The notes: a model not told the origin generated them from the letters alone. DNA of 64,000 nucleotides from Chryseobacterium bernardetii (GCF_003815975.1 NZ_CP033932.1:1054001-1118000); one strand, 5' to 3'. Shown: positions 10,851 to 20,481, counted from the stretch's first letter. Translations and numbers: made by a program.

Positions 10851-13040
10851 ATGAAAAATGTACTGATCTGTGCTTCCGCACTGGCGACAATGATGGTTTC
10901 TGCCCAAAAAAAAGATTCATTAACCACAAAAAACATAGATGAAGTAGTTATCAATACATATGTCAAGAAAGACAGTGATTATTCCAACAAAATGCCTCTT
11001 AAGGCCATAGAGGATCCACAGGTGTACTCTTCTATTGACAAAGGAGTTTTAGAAAACCAACTGCTGTTCACCGTAGATGATGCTTTCAGAAATGTAGCAG
11101 GTGCACAGAAGATGTGGAGTGCAACCAACAGATCCGGAGACGGAGGAATTTATCTTAACCTGAGAGGTTTTGTAGCAGGAAACTCTATCAGAAATGGTAT
11201 GGTAGCTCCTATTACCACTTCCATGGATGCTATTAATGTTGAAAGAATTGAAGTTTTAAAAGGGCCTTCTGCAACGTTATTTGGAAGTAATGTAACTTCT
11301 TATGGCGGAGTTGTCAACAGAATTACAAAAAAACCTTATGAAACTTTCGGAGGAGCAATATCTCTTGCAGGAGGAAGTTACAACTACTACAGGGTACAGG
11401 CAGATGTAAATGCTCCGCTGACCAACGATAAGAAGTTATTATTCAGATTAAATACGGCTTATACAAACCAGGGTACCTTCCAGAGAACCAATGCAAAGAA
11501 TTCATTCTATGCATTTACACCTTCCATCACTTACCGTCCTACAGATAATTTAGAAATTAATGCGGAACTGGAAATGTTTGAAACCCATTCATATCCTGAA
11601 ACTGCATTTTTCTTTTATTATCCTAGCTCACAACTTGGAGCAGACAGCATGGACAAAATGGAGAAACTTGGATATAACTATAAACAGTCTTATACCGGGG
11701 AAGGCCTTAAAACTGTAGGTAGAGCAAGAAATTTCTTTGGGCAGGTTAACTATAAGATTAATGAACATATTAAATCTTCCACTAATGTAAGTACTGCCTA
11801 TTCTTATTCAGACGGATTCAGTCCATATTTTTATTTCTCCCCCAATCCTACAAATAGTTCTGAAATTGGAATAGCAAGAGCCGACCAGTCAACCAAAGAC
11901 AGCAAAAGAACTTATTTCCAGCTTCAGCAGAATTTTAATTTTGATTTCAATATTGGAAGTATAAGAAACAGAACAGTAGCCGGTTTTGATTATTTGAGAT
12001 TGAATGACAATCAGTACTTTATGTTTACCAATTTTGACTGGGTTCCTTTTAAAGGTACTGACTATTCTAATATGAATAGCCAGACATTGGGAGCAATGTA
12101 TGACAATCTGAGAAACCAGCCTGATTTTGAAAAAAATAACACCTATATCAGTACAGGAAAAAAAGATGTTTACAGTGGATACATTTCCAATGTAATCACT
12201 CCTGTAGCAGGACTTAATATCCTTACTTCTTTGCGATATGAAAGTGTAGATTTTAAAGGAGGTCAAACGGGACAAAATGTAACTGCAGCATATAGCCAGG
12301 GAGCATGGTCTCCGAAGCTGGGAATTGTGTATCAGATTGTTCAGGATAAAGTCTCTGTATTTGGAAATTATCAAAATAGTTTCACTAGCAACGGATATTA
12401 TGTTTCCGACGCCAATTCTAATGTAACCCTTTCTGACCCTGAACGAGCTAATCAGTTCGAAGGTGGATTTAAAGCCAGTCTTATCAAAGGAAGAATCAGT
12501 ACAACATTAAGCTATTACAATATCAAAGTAAAAAATACACTTCTGAATGCTGGATATACTGATCAAGGGAGAGCAATTCAAAGACAGGCAGGATCACTAA
12601 CAAGTCAGGGGATTGAATTGGAAGCAAATGCTTATCTGATTAAAGGATTCTCTGTAATTGCCGGTGTAAGCTATAATGATATGAAATATACTGAAGCGGA
12701 TGAAACTGTAATTGGAAGAAGGCCTGCTACAGCTTCTTCTCCGTGGTTGGTTAATTTCAATGCGAGCTATCAGTTCCTTGACGGAAGTTTAAAAGGTCTT
12801 GGATTTGGTGTGGGAGGAAATTATGCCAGCGATAACAAGATCGTCAACTCAACTACAATGGGAACTTTTATTCTTCCAAAATATCTGGTGCTGAATGCTA
12901 ATGCCTTTTATGATACAAGAAAATTCAGAATTGGGGTAAAGGTAGACAACTTCACAAACGAAAAATACTGGAGCGGATATACAACAGCCAATGCACAGGC
13001 CCTTGCGAACGTATTAGGAAGCTTCACTTATAAATTTTAA
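10851..13040 (+). CDS. TonB-dependent siderophore receptor
   Basis: 729 residues. Signal peptide about 1-18 (cleavage after VSA). The plug domain follows, with LNLRGF, NVERIEVLKGPSATLFG and GGVVNRITKKP as in FhuA/FoxA-type receptors, then a 22-strand barrel ending in the aromatic outer-membrane signature ...GSFTYKF. It imports ferric siderophores across the outer membrane using TonB-ExbBD energy. The direct neighbour is a PepSY-membrane protein of the type linked to reduction or release of siderophore iron, which supports an iron role. The specific ligand cannot be read from sequence. First gene of a four-gene operon. Confidence 0.9.
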   Translation: MKNVLICASALATMMVSAQKKDSLTTKNIDEVVINTYVKKDSDYSNKMPLKAIEDPQVYSSIDKGVLENQLLFTVDDAFRNVAGAQKMWSATNRSGDGGIYLNLRGFVAGNSIRNGMVAPITTSMDAINVERIEVLKGPSATLFGSNVTSYGGVVNRITKKPYETFGGAISLAGGSYNYYRVQADVNAPLTNDKKLLFRLNTAYTNQGTFQRTNAKNSFYAFTPSITYRPTDNLEINAELEMFETHSYPETAFFFYYPSSQLGADSMDKMEKLGYNYKQSYTGEGLKTVGRARNFFGQVNYKINEHIKSSTNVSTAYSYSDGFSPYFYFSPNPTNSSEIGIARADQSTKDSKRTYFQLQQNFNFDFNIGSIRNRTVAGFDYLRLNDNQYFMFTNFDWVPFKGTDYSNMNSQTLGAMYDNLRNQPDFEKNNTYISTGKKDVYSGYISNVITPVAGLNILTSLRYESVDFKGGQTGQNVTAAYSQGAWSPKLGIVYQIVQDKVSVFGNYQNSFTSNGYYVSDANSNVTLSDPERANQFEGGFKASLIKGRISTTLSYYNIKVKNTLLNAGYTDQGRAIQRQAGSLTSQGIELEANAYLIKGFSVIAGVSYNDMKYTEADETVIGRRPATASSPWLVNFNASYQFLDGSLKGLGFGVGGNYASDNKIVNSTTMGTFILPKYLVLNANAFYDTRKFRIGVKVDNFTNEKYWSGYTTANAQALANVLGSFTYKF

Positions 13041-13050
13041 AAAATTAAAG

Positions 13051-13077
13051 GTTAGCCCTCTTGGGGGTTAACTTTTT
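13051..13077 (+). terminator. Intra-operon hairpin (attenuator) between receptor and PepSY gene
   Basis: GTTAGCCC (13051-13058) pairs with GGGTTAAC (13065-13072, one G-T pair), followed by five T. Four bases later comes the next ATG, so a fraction of transcripts probably stop here and the receptor is made in excess over the membrane partner. Confidence 0.6.
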
Positions 13078-13080
13078 GCT

Positions 13081-14283
13081 ATGAGAAAAAAGCATCATCA
13101 TAAAAAGAAAATTTCTTCAACAAAGAAATGGTCTGCCAAACTGCATTTGTGGTTTGGTTTGTCTGTTGGTATCATTGTATTCATAGTCTCTCTTACGGGG
13201 ACTTTATATGTTTTTAAGGATGAAGTACAGAACATTCTCCGAAAAGATGCCATTTATGTACAGCATGGTACCTCATCACAGAAACCATTACCTATCAGTA
13301 TTCTTCGGGAAAAAGTAAGCCTGGAGCTTAACGAGAAATACCCGATAAGCTCTGTTGAAGTATCCTTAGATAAAAGAAAATCTTACCGCTTCTTATATTA
13401 TGAAAAGAATAAAAAAGGCTGGAATTACTTTCAGGAGGTCCTTATCAACAAACAAGTCTATGTGAACCAGTATTCCGGGGAAATCCTGGCCGTATACAAT
13501 GAAAAATATGATTTTTTCAACATTTTGAAGTACATCCACTGGGGATTGCTTTTAAATTCAGACTGGGGAAAATATGTAGTAGGTATACCTTCTGTTCTCT
13601 TTATTTTTATGCTGATTACAGGCATTATCCTATGGTGGCCAAAGAATAAGAATGCAAGAAAAGGCCGGTTCTGGTTTAGCTGGGAAAATGTGAAGACCTG
13701 GAAGCGTAAAAACTATGACCTCCATAATGTACTGGGCTTTTATGCCTCATTCATTGCCCTGTTAATGAGCATAACGGGAATCTATTTTGCTTATCCATAC
13801 GTTAAAAATGCATTCAATTACACTTTATCCGGATCCATTGATCTTCCTAAGGAAAAACAGATAAAATCTCCGGATTCATTAACGGCTAAAAGGGCCGATC
13901 TTTTTGATATAGCAGCTTTACAAACTGAAAAACTGTACGCAGGGGCTTCCAGCTACAGAATATCACTGAATGGGAAAAATAAAAAAGGAAAAGAGCTTAA
14001 AAACCTTCCGATTACTATTTATGCACAGGAAGGCAGGTTCAGTGAAAGGAGTACTCTGACGTTTGATAAATATTCTGGAAAACTGCTGGCTAACAAACCT
14101 CAGCAACAGCTGAGCAATGCTGAGAAATATGCCAATGCCAATTATGACATCCATACAGGCTCTTACTTTGGATTATTTGGAAAAATTATCTGGTTTATTG
14201 CCGGTCTTATATGTACATCACTTCCCATTACAGGATTTCTTATCTGGTGGGGAAAAAGAAAGAAACAAGGAAAGAAAATATAA
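13081..14283 (+). CDS. PepSY-associated transmembrane protein (siderophore-iron reductase-like)
   Basis: 400 residues, PepSY_TM family (PiuB/FoxB-like). The N-terminus is a striking Lys/His stretch (RKKHHHKKK) followed by KWSAKLHLWFGL and helix 1 at about residues 24-44. Further helices lie at about 165-190, 215-240 and 370-392 (the last ending GFLIWWGKRKK). Conserved histidines HLW, HWG, DLHN and DIH are in or next to helices, as expected for heme ligands in inner-membrane ferric-siderophore reductases; the reductase role is inferred from family members such as FoxB. The stop codon overlaps the next ATG by one base (TAATG). Confidence 0.85.
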   Translation: MRKKHHHKKKISSTKKWSAKLHLWFGLSVGIIVFIVSLTGTLYVFKDEVQNILRKDAIYVQHGTSSQKPLPISILREKVSLELNEKYPISSVEVSLDKRKSYRFLYYEKNKKGWNYFQEVLINKQVYVNQYSGEILAVYNEKYDFFNILKYIHWGLLLNSDWGKYVVGIPSVLFIFMLITGIILWWPKNKNARKGRFWFSWENVKTWKRKNYDLHNVLGFYASFIALLMSITGIYFAYPYVKNAFNYTLSGSIDLPKEKQIKSPDSLTAKRADLFDIAALQTEKLYAGASSYRISLNGKNKKGKELKNLPITIYAQEGRFSERSTLTFDKYSGKLLANKPQQQLSNAEKYANANYDIHTGSYFGLFGKIIWFIAGLICTSLPITGFLIWWGKRKKQGKKI

Positions 14284-16394
14284 TGAAAAAGGCGCTTTTA
14301 TCAGCTGTGTGTCTGGGAACAATAACTGTATTTGCCCAGAAAAAAGATTCTTTAAACACTCAAAAAGTTGAAGAGGTTGTCATGACCGCTTCCAGAAAAA
14401 AAGAGAATATTAAGGAAGTACCAAGTTCTGTTACCATTGTTGGAGAAAAGCAGATTCAGTCTCAATTAACGGTTAATTCAGACATTACAAGCATTTTGCA
14501 GTATACAGTTCCGAGTTTAGGAACCAATTCCGGACAAACCTCCAATACAGGCCAAACTTTAAGGGGACGCCAGGTCTTGGTTTTAATAGATGGGATTCCT
14601 CAATCTACACCTCTTAGAAATGGAGCAAGAGACTTAAGAGTGATTGATCCGTCAGCCATTGAAAGAGTTGAAGTCATTAAAGGTGCTTCATCCATCTATG
14701 GAAACGGAGCAGATGGTGGTATTATCAATTATATTACGAAAAGAAATAAAACCAATAAAAAAATTTCCGGAATTTCACAAATTGGCTTCACAGGACAACG
14801 CTCAGGCGGAACTTTAGGAGTAAGGGCCAGCCAGCTTTTGTCCGGAAAGATCCATAAATTTGACTATACCCTTTCTTTGGCCTATGAAAGAACGGGTTAT
14901 ATGAAAGATGCCAATAAAGTCTATTTAAGCCCTACATACAGTACTGCGAAAATGGATAATTACAACGGAATGCTGAAGTTAGGATATGACATTAATGACA
15001 ACCAGCGGATAGAAGCTTCATACATTGGTTATTCCTCAAAATCAGATCTTAATCTAGGGTTGAATACAGGTATATATGGTGTAAGGGCCACTATTGGTGA
15101 AGGCCAGGGAAAAGGTTTGGAAACAACCCCACAGGGAACTCCAAGAAATCACAACATTAGAATAAGCTATGATAATAAGAATCTGTTTAAAGGAACTTCC
15201 TTAAATGTAAACCTATATTATCAGGATTTTAAAACTGTATACGGATATAGCGATACCTTTTTCAATGGCGGCCAATCTAATGTTATCTCTAAAAAGGCTG
15301 GGGCAAGATTCAATTTTGACACCCAGATTTGGAACACTCAAAATTACCAGGCAGAAATCATCTATGGCGCTGACATTCTGAACGATGAAACAGTACAAAA
15401 ACTGGAAGACGGCCGTTTCTGGACTCCGAATATGAATATGACCAATATTGCGCCTTTCTTACTGGCAAAAATTGATCTCTTCAAAAAATTAACGGTTAAA
15501 GGAGGGCTTCGATATGAAAACATTAAAGTAAATGTAGATGATTTTAACACCCTTTCTGTCATTAAAAATAATGGAACATTTACACCCAGTATTCCTGTAT
15601 CAGGAGGAAAATTAAATTATAATGCATTAGTAGGAAATATCGGATTACGTTACAATGCAGAACCGTATATCAATCTTTTCGGAAGCTTCTCACAAGCTTA
15701 TTCTATCAATGAATTAGGTAGAATCCTGAGGACCTCTACCTCTGAAACCATCAAAAATCTTGAAACAAAACCTATTATCGTAAATAATTACGAACTAGGA
15801 GCTACAGGCCAGATTTCCAGCTGGATGAATTATGAATTAACCTCTTATGTGAGCACCTCTAAACTTGGAGCCACTTTTGTTCAAAATGCTGACAGGGCTT
15901 TAACTATCAAAAGAGCACCGGAAATTATCTATGGTGTGGAAGGTTTTCTACACTTTACTCCTCTAAAATGGCTCCAATTCGGAGGAAGCTACAGCTGGAT
16001 GGAAGGGATTACTTCTCCGGAAGATAACGGAAATTACTCCGCTAAAATCAATAACAGCAGAATCTCTGCTCCTAAAGTTCTTGCCTATGTACAGATAAAG
16101 CCTGTTCCTGAATTTTTCCTTGGGGTGGATATGCTTCATTCTTTTCAGCAGGACAGATTTCAGCCTGGAGCCAATAAGCAATATACCTATGGAGAGGGAT
16201 TTGTTCCTGATTACACAGTTTTTAACCTAAAGTTAGGAAGTGAGATCAATACAAACTGGAAACTGTCAATAGGAGTTGAAAACTTATTCAACAAACTATA
16301 TCAGCCATCTATCGCATGGTGGTCAGCAAGAGACAGTGAATTTGTTAATGCTCCGGGAACAAGAGGAACCCTTATTCTTGAATACAAATTTTAA
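14283..16394 (+). CDS. TonB-dependent receptor (IutA/aerobactin-receptor-like)
   Basis: 703 residues from the ATG at 14283, which overlaps the preceding stop by one base and begins a proper signal peptide (about 1-19, ending VFAQ). The plug has EEVVMTASRKKENIKEVPSS as TonB box and NTD region, then LRGRQVLVLIDGIPQS, and IERVEVIKGASSIYGNGADG. The LIDGIPQS...GASSIYG layout is like that of IutA-type receptors. The protein ends ...RGTLILEYKF, an outer-membrane signature. Its sequence differs clearly from the first receptor, so the operon handles at least two ligands. An upstream in-frame ATG at 14211 lies inside the PepSY gene and is not the likely start. Confidence 0.9.
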   Translation: MKKALLSAVCLGTITVFAQKKDSLNTQKVEEVVMTASRKKENIKEVPSSVTIVGEKQIQSQLTVNSDITSILQYTVPSLGTNSGQTSNTGQTLRGRQVLVLIDGIPQSTPLRNGARDLRVIDPSAIERVEVIKGASSIYGNGADGGIINYITKRNKTNKKISGISQIGFTGQRSGGTLGVRASQLLSGKIHKFDYTLSLAYERTGYMKDANKVYLSPTYSTAKMDNYNGMLKLGYDINDNQRIEASYIGYSSKSDLNLGLNTGIYGVRATIGEGQGKGLETTPQGTPRNHNIRISYDNKNLFKGTSLNVNLYYQDFKTVYGYSDTFFNGGQSNVISKKAGARFNFDTQIWNTQNYQAEIIYGADILNDETVQKLEDGRFWTPNMNMTNIAPFLLAKIDLFKKLTVKGGLRYENIKVNVDDFNTLSVIKNNGTFTPSIPVSGGKLNYNALVGNIGLRYNAEPYINLFGSFSQAYSINELGRILRTSTSETIKNLETKPIIVNNYELGATGQISSWMNYELTSYVSTSKLGATFVQNADRALTIKRAPEIIYGVEGFLHFTPLKWLQFGGSYSWMEGITSPEDNGNYSAKINNSRISAPKVLAYVQIKPVPEFFLGVDMLHSFQQDRFQPGANKQYTYGEGFVPDYTVFNLKLGSEINTNWKLSIGVENLFNKLYQPSIAWWSARDSEFVNAPGTRGTLILEYKF

Positions 16395-16418
16395 TAAAAA
16401 CTAACTTACCATTACGAT

Positions 16419-17630
16419 ATGAAGAAAAAACATCATCACAAAAAGAAGCCAGGATTCTTCAAAAAGTGGTCCTCAAAGCTTCACCTGTGGTTTGGGCTGG
16501 GAATTGGCTTTTTAATCTTTATTATCTCTATTACCGGGGCACTATATGTCTTTAAGGATGAAGTGGAAAACTATACCCGAAAGGATGTAATCTACCACCA
16601 TGAGCAAAACATTGAGCAGAAACAGGTTCTTCCTATCCGTGTGATGGAAAAGGCTGTTGCTGAGCAGGTAAAAGAAAAATATCCCATCCATTGGGTCAAT
16701 ATTCCTATGGACAAGACCATGTCCTATATGTTCTTCTGGTACGAACATAATACAGATGCCTGGAATTACTTTGATGAATTTCCTATCTATAAACAAGCCT
16801 ACGTTAACCCTTACACCGGAAAGGTACTGAGAGTGTATGATGAAAAAAACGGATTCTTCAATATTGTAAAAATGATCCACTGGAGCTACCTTCTGAAGCA
16901 GGACTGGGGAACTTATGTGGTAGGAATACCTGTAATTATCTTTATCATCATGCTGATTACCGGAATTGTTTTATGGTGGCCTAAAAATAAAGCAGCAAGA
17001 AAACAGCGCTTCTCTTTCAGATGGAAGAATATCAAAAGCTGGAAAAGAAAGAACTACGATCTTCACAATGTATTAGGGTTCTACTCTTCAATCTTTGCCT
17101 TAATTTTCTCCATCACAGGTTTGTTTTATGCATTCTTTGTAGTTCAGGCAATGATCTATGTGATATTTTCCGGAGGAGAAACCGTATATCCTGATTTCTC
17201 ACACATTAAAACAAAAGCTCCCATAGAGATGAGAACTGAAACCACTTTGGATAAGATCATCAATACAGTTAAAGAAAAATATCCTGAGTCTTATGGTTTT
17301 GCTATAGATCTTGGACATGAACATATGGATGACCACGAGCATCCTAACTTTGAAGTATATGTAAAGCACCTTACTTACTCTTACCACAAAAGCAGCAGTC
17401 TTATTTTTGATGAAAATTCAGGAGAACTTCTCCACACCCATGATCCAAAAGATAAAAACTTTGGAGAAAAAGTGGTAAGTGCTAATTATGATATCCACGT
17501 GGGAGCTATTCTAGGCCTGCCCACAAAGATTATTGCTTTCATTGTAAGCCTTATCTGCGCTTCACTTCCGATAACAGGATTTATGATCTGGTGGGGCAGA
17601 AGAAAGAAAAAACCGTTAAAAACTGCTTAA
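16419..17630 (+). CDS. PepSY-associated transmembrane protein, second copy
   Basis: 403 residues, paralogous along its length to the protein at 13081: same Lys/His start (KKKHHHKKK), same LHLWFGL helix 1, ALYVFKDEV, VVGIP, WWPKNKAARK, NYDLHNVLGFYSS and C-terminal ITGFMIWWGRRKK. Helices again total four. The loop near residues 285-310 is unusually rich in His/Glu/Asp (LGHEHMDDHEHP), absent from the first copy and possibly metal-binding. Pairing of each receptor with its own PepSY protein points to duplication of a receptor-reductase cassette. Last gene of the operon. Confidence 0.85.
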   Translation: MKKKHHHKKKPGFFKKWSSKLHLWFGLGIGFLIFIISITGALYVFKDEVENYTRKDVIYHHEQNIEQKQVLPIRVMEKAVAEQVKEKYPIHWVNIPMDKTMSYMFFWYEHNTDAWNYFDEFPIYKQAYVNPYTGKVLRVYDEKNGFFNIVKMIHWSYLLKQDWGTYVVGIPVIIFIIMLITGIVLWWPKNKAARKQRFSFRWKNIKSWKRKNYDLHNVLGFYSSIFALIFSITGLFYAFFVVQAMIYVIFSGGETVYPDFSHIKTKAPIEMRTETTLDKIINTVKEKYPESYGFAIDLGHEHMDDHEHPNFEVYVKHLTYSYHKSSSLIFDENSGELLHTHDPKDKNFGEKVVSANYDIHVGAILGLPTKIIAFIVSLICASLPITGFMIWWGRRKKKPLKTA

Positions 17631-17709
17631 TCTTTTAAATAATATGAGGTTAATAAGCTATTAATACAATCTTTTTTATAATTTTAGCCCCTAGAATTTA
17701 ATAATAGAA

Positions 17710-18678
17710 ATGTCATTAATAGATTTATCAAAACAGGTTGCCCTTGGTGTTGACATCGGCGGAACCAATACCAAGTTCGGAATTGTAAACCACCGTGGAG
17801 AAGTTCTGGATAAAGGAAACCTTAAAACCGATGCCTATGATAAAGTTGAAGATTTCATCGATGCTTTATATGAACATGTATCTCCTTTAATGGAAAAACA
17901 TGGCGCAGAAAAGAACTTCGACGGAATTGGTGTAGGTGCCCCCAACGCGAACTATTATAAAGGAACCATAGAATTGGCCCCCAATCTGCCATGGAAAGGT
18001 GTAATTCCATTTGCAGAACTAATGACCGCAAAATTCAATTTGCCCTGTACCGTAACCAATGATGCCAATGCAGCGGCACTGGGAGAAATGCTTTTCGGGG
18101 CGGCACGCGGAATGAAGGATTTTATCATGATTACCCTGGGAACAGGAGTAGGAAGCGGAATTATTGCCAACGGAAGCCTCATTTACGGGCATGATGGCTT
18201 TGCCGGAGAATTAGGGCACACTATTGTAAAACCAGGCGGAAGAAAGCACTGGAGTACAGGATCCGAAGGAAGTCTTGAAGCTTATGCTTCTGCAACAGGA
18301 ATTACCATCACGGCTAAGAAAATGAGAGCAGAATTCCCGGAATCTATGTTGAATCAATATCCTGAAGACGAGATCAATTCTAAAACCGTATATGAATGCG
18401 CTATAAAAGAAGATCCGATCGCTATTGAAGTCTTCAGATATACAGGGCAGAAGCTTGGAGAGGCATTGGCCAATTTTGTAATGTTTTCTTCACCAGAAGC
18501 TATTCTGTTATTCGGAGGAGTTATCAAAGCCGGAGATTTCATCTTAAAGCCTGCCAAGCTTCATATGGAAAGAAACCTACTTCCGATCTTCAGAAATAAG
18601 GTAAAACTGGTATTCAGTGAACTGGATGAAGCCGATGCCGCTATTCTTGGCGCTAGTGCTTTGGTTTGGGAAAAATAA
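17710..18678 (+). CDS. ROK-family sugar kinase (glucokinase-like)
   Basis: 322 residues. ATP-binding signature LGVDIGGTNTKFGIV is at residues 12-26; the catalytic Asp is in TNDANAAALGE near residue 118; the ROK glycine motif GVGSGII and GELGHTIV follow. The family's structural zinc site (CxCGxxGCxE) is replaced here: the segment after GELGHTIVKPGG reads RKHWSTGSEGSLEAYAS, keeping His and Glu but no cysteine. Family members phosphorylate glucose or other hexoses, or act as repressors; there is no HTH here, so a kinase is likely. Monocistronic with a terminator downstream. Confidence 0.85.
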   Translation: MSLIDLSKQVALGVDIGGTNTKFGIVNHRGEVLDKGNLKTDAYDKVEDFIDALYEHVSPLMEKHGAEKNFDGIGVGAPNANYYKGTIELAPNLPWKGVIPFAELMTAKFNLPCTVTNDANAAALGEMLFGAARGMKDFIMITLGTGVGSGIIANGSLIYGHDGFAGELGHTIVKPGGRKHWSTGSEGSLEAYASATGITITAKKMRAEFPESMLNQYPEDEINSKTVYECAIKEDPIAIEVFRYTGQKLGEALANFVMFSSPEAILLFGGVIKAGDFILKPAKLHMERNLLPIFRNKVKLVFSELDEADAAILGASALVWEK

Positions 18679-18703
18679 CTCAACATCATTTAGATAATAT
18701 AAG

Positions 18704-18732
18704 AGCATCCTTTTTAGGGTGCTTTTTCTTTT
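18704..18732 (+). terminator. ROK kinase terminator
   Basis: AGCATCCT (18704-18711) pairs with AGGGTGCT (18716-18723), one G-T pair, then a T-rich tail. Confidence 0.75.
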
Positions 18733-18733
18733 T

Positions 18734-18766
18734 TAACCAGATTACACAGATTGTCACAGATGATTA
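18734..18766. repeat. CACAGAT-type short interspersed repeat
   Basis: Tandem copies of (C)ACAGAT in an AGATTAC-ACAGATT-GTC-ACAGATG pattern directly behind the terminator. Sequences of this CAGATTACACAGAT type are dispersed between genes in many flavobacteria; here one short copy is present. Confidence 0.4.
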
Positions 18767-18872
18767 TGTTGTATTTTTTCATGTTTATTTGTGTTTAAAA
18801 ATCATTTGTCATATCTATCATTACAATTTAAGTTTAAGACTTAAAACCGTGTTCAAATGAAAAAGTTTTTCC

Positions 18873-18880
18873 TATTTTTG
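18873..18880 (+). promoter_or_regulatory. -7 promoter element of msrA
   Basis: TATTTTTG fits TAnnTTTG and predicts a leader of about 50 bases before the msrA ATG at 18934. Confidence 0.5.
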
Positions 18881-18933
18881 ATCAGCTTTTCCGGATAAAG
18901 GGAGAGATAATAAAAACAATATAATTACCAACA

Positions 18934-19488
18934 ATGGACAACAATAATTTAGAACAGATTACTTTCGGGGGCGGATGTTTCTGGTGTGTGGAAAGCTGTT
19001 TCAATATGCTGAAAGGGGTACAATCTGCTATTTCAGGATATTCAGGCGGGCATAAAGACAATCCGACTTATCAGGAAGTTTGTACAGGAGAAACAGGACA
19101 TGCGGAAGTGGTACAAATCACGTACGATCCTGCAGTTATTTCTTACGAACAGTTAATGGATGTATTTTTCTTCCTTCATGATCCCACTCAACTGAACAGA
19201 CAAGGAAATGATATCGGAACCCAATACCGTTCTGTGATTTACTATAAAGATGATGCAGAGAAGGCAAAAGCCGAAGAAGCCATTAAAGTTTCTCAGGAAT
19301 CAGGAAGATGGGCTGGTACTTATGTAACGGAATTAACGAAATTCGATAAATTCTGGCCGGCAGAACAATATCACCAGGGTTATTACAATGAAAACCCTAC
19401 GCAGCCTTATTGCAGCGCTGTAGTAGGTCCTAAAATACAGAAGTTTAAAAAGTATTTTGGGGAACTGGGAATGTTGAATGCAGAATAA
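18934..19488 (+). CDS. msrA: Peptide-methionine (S)-S-oxide reductase MsrA
   Basis: 184 residues, a single MsrA domain. The catalytic motif GGGCFWCVE is at residues 12-20 with the nucleophilic Cys in GCFWC. GYSGGHKDNPTYQEVCTGETGHAE and the later QYHQGYYNENP are hallmark MsrA stretches. It reduces methionine-S-sulfoxide in proteins using thioredoxin as electron donor. No MsrB domain is fused and no signal peptide is present, so it is a cytoplasmic enzyme for the S-isomer only. Monocistronic. Confidence 0.96.
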   Translation: MDNNNLEQITFGGGCFWCVESCFNMLKGVQSAISGYSGGHKDNPTYQEVCTGETGHAEVVQITYDPAVISYEQLMDVFFFLHDPTQLNRQGNDIGTQYRSVIYYKDDAEKAKAEEAIKVSQESGRWAGTYVTELTKFDKFWPAEQYHQGYYNENPTQPYCSAVVGPKIQKFKKYFGELGMLNAE

Positions 19489-19512
19489 GTTCTTAAAGCA
19501 TCAATTTATTAT

Positions 19513-19547
19513 AAAAGCGGATATACTTACTGTATTCCGCTTTTTTT
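19513..19547. terminator. Convergent terminator after msrA
   Basis: Arms AAAAGCGGATATAC (from 19513) and GTATTCCGCTTTT (from 19532) pair with one bulged base, followed by a T run that overlaps the minus-strand stop codon at 19546-19548. Likely used from both sides. Confidence 0.7.
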
Positions 19548-20406
19548 ATTCCTCAAATACTACGGAATCCTTTTGTTTTCCTGCATACTTATAAATAATG
19601 AATGATGACGTCTTTCTTAATTCTCTTCCGTTCTCTGGATCTACTCCATCATCTGTAAAAAATTCGACTTCATTATTATACTTTGAATACCATGTCTTTC
19701 CAAGAGAATTTACGTCAGTTAAGGTATCTTTTCTCATGATCTTTTTGAAATGCAGCAATTTATGGGCATCCATAGCAACAATTTCTATTCCCGGACTGAT
19801 ATAGCTGCTGTCTGTACCAATATATTTTTCACCATTCCAATACATATATTTTTTTTCAGTCATTGGTTTCATGCCTGACATAAAACCCAAAGAATATGAG
19901 GAATTGCTACTTATCTTCTTATTATTAGAAAAAAGTACATTTCCCGTTACAAGGCACAAGATCAAAGTAATTTCTATAATCCCTAATCCGTTTTGCTTTA
20001 TAAAGTCAGGCATTTTAAAATGCTGTTCATTCGTGATATTGATATTTAATTTAGAAAACTTTTCAGAAATAGATTGTTCATCCTCATCAACAGTTATTTT
20101 AACAGTTGTTTTATTAGCTTCATCATCTCTTTTCACGAAAGTATTTGAAAAATCAAGAAAATCCTTATATCCTATATATTGGCTCAACTTGTTAAGAATT
20201 TCAATATCCTTTATATTAACATCTTTATTATCACGTATACAAGCATCATAATACCTACTAAATGTCTTTTCATTAATTATAAATTTCAAATTTTTCTCAA
20301 AATAATCGGACAATTCAGAAGCCCAACCAGTCTTTGTACTTTCTGCAGGGAAATTACTCTGTGCTTGCTTAAACACTTCATGAATTAGTAGTTTTTTCTT
20401 GGACAT
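19546..20406 (-). CDS. Membrane protein with N-terminal helical domain, unknown function
   Basis: 286 residues. Residues 1-90 form an all-helical domain (KKLLIHEVFKQAQSNF ... LNKLSQYIGYKDFLDF) that I recognise as recurring in many otherwise unrelated Bacteroidota proteins; its function is not established. A single transmembrane helix at about 141-159 places the C-terminal ~125 residues outside the cytoplasm. That part has no motif I know. It is divergent from the secreted-peptide gene and the TPR kinase, with a repeated TGTCCA site in the shared upstream region, so a sensory or regulatory role is a reasonable guess only. Confidence 0.65.
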   Translation of the reverse strand: MSKKKLLIHEVFKQAQSNFPAESTKTGWASELSDYFEKNLKFIINEKTFSRYYDACIRDNKDVNIKDIEILNKLSQYIGYKDFLDFSNTFVKRDDEANKTTVKITVDEDEQSISEKFSKLNINITNEQHFKMPDFIKQNGLGIIEITLILCLVTGNVLFSNNKKISSNSSYSLGFMSGMKPMTEKKYMYWNGEKYIGTDSSYISPGIEIVAMDAHKLLHFKKIMRKDTLTDVNSLGKTWYSKYNNEVEFFTDDGVDPENGRELRKTSSFIIYKYAGKQKDSVVFEE

Positions 20407-20481
20407 ATATAGTTTTTTGAGTCTTTACAAAATAGACGATTATCCGTCATACCACATTACGGATTCCCATAAAGCCCACAT

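Noticed and set aside
11889..12374. 161-codon antisense ORF inside the first TonB receptor
   Set aside because: It is a shadow frame of a receptor with clear motifs; no promoter or family similarity.
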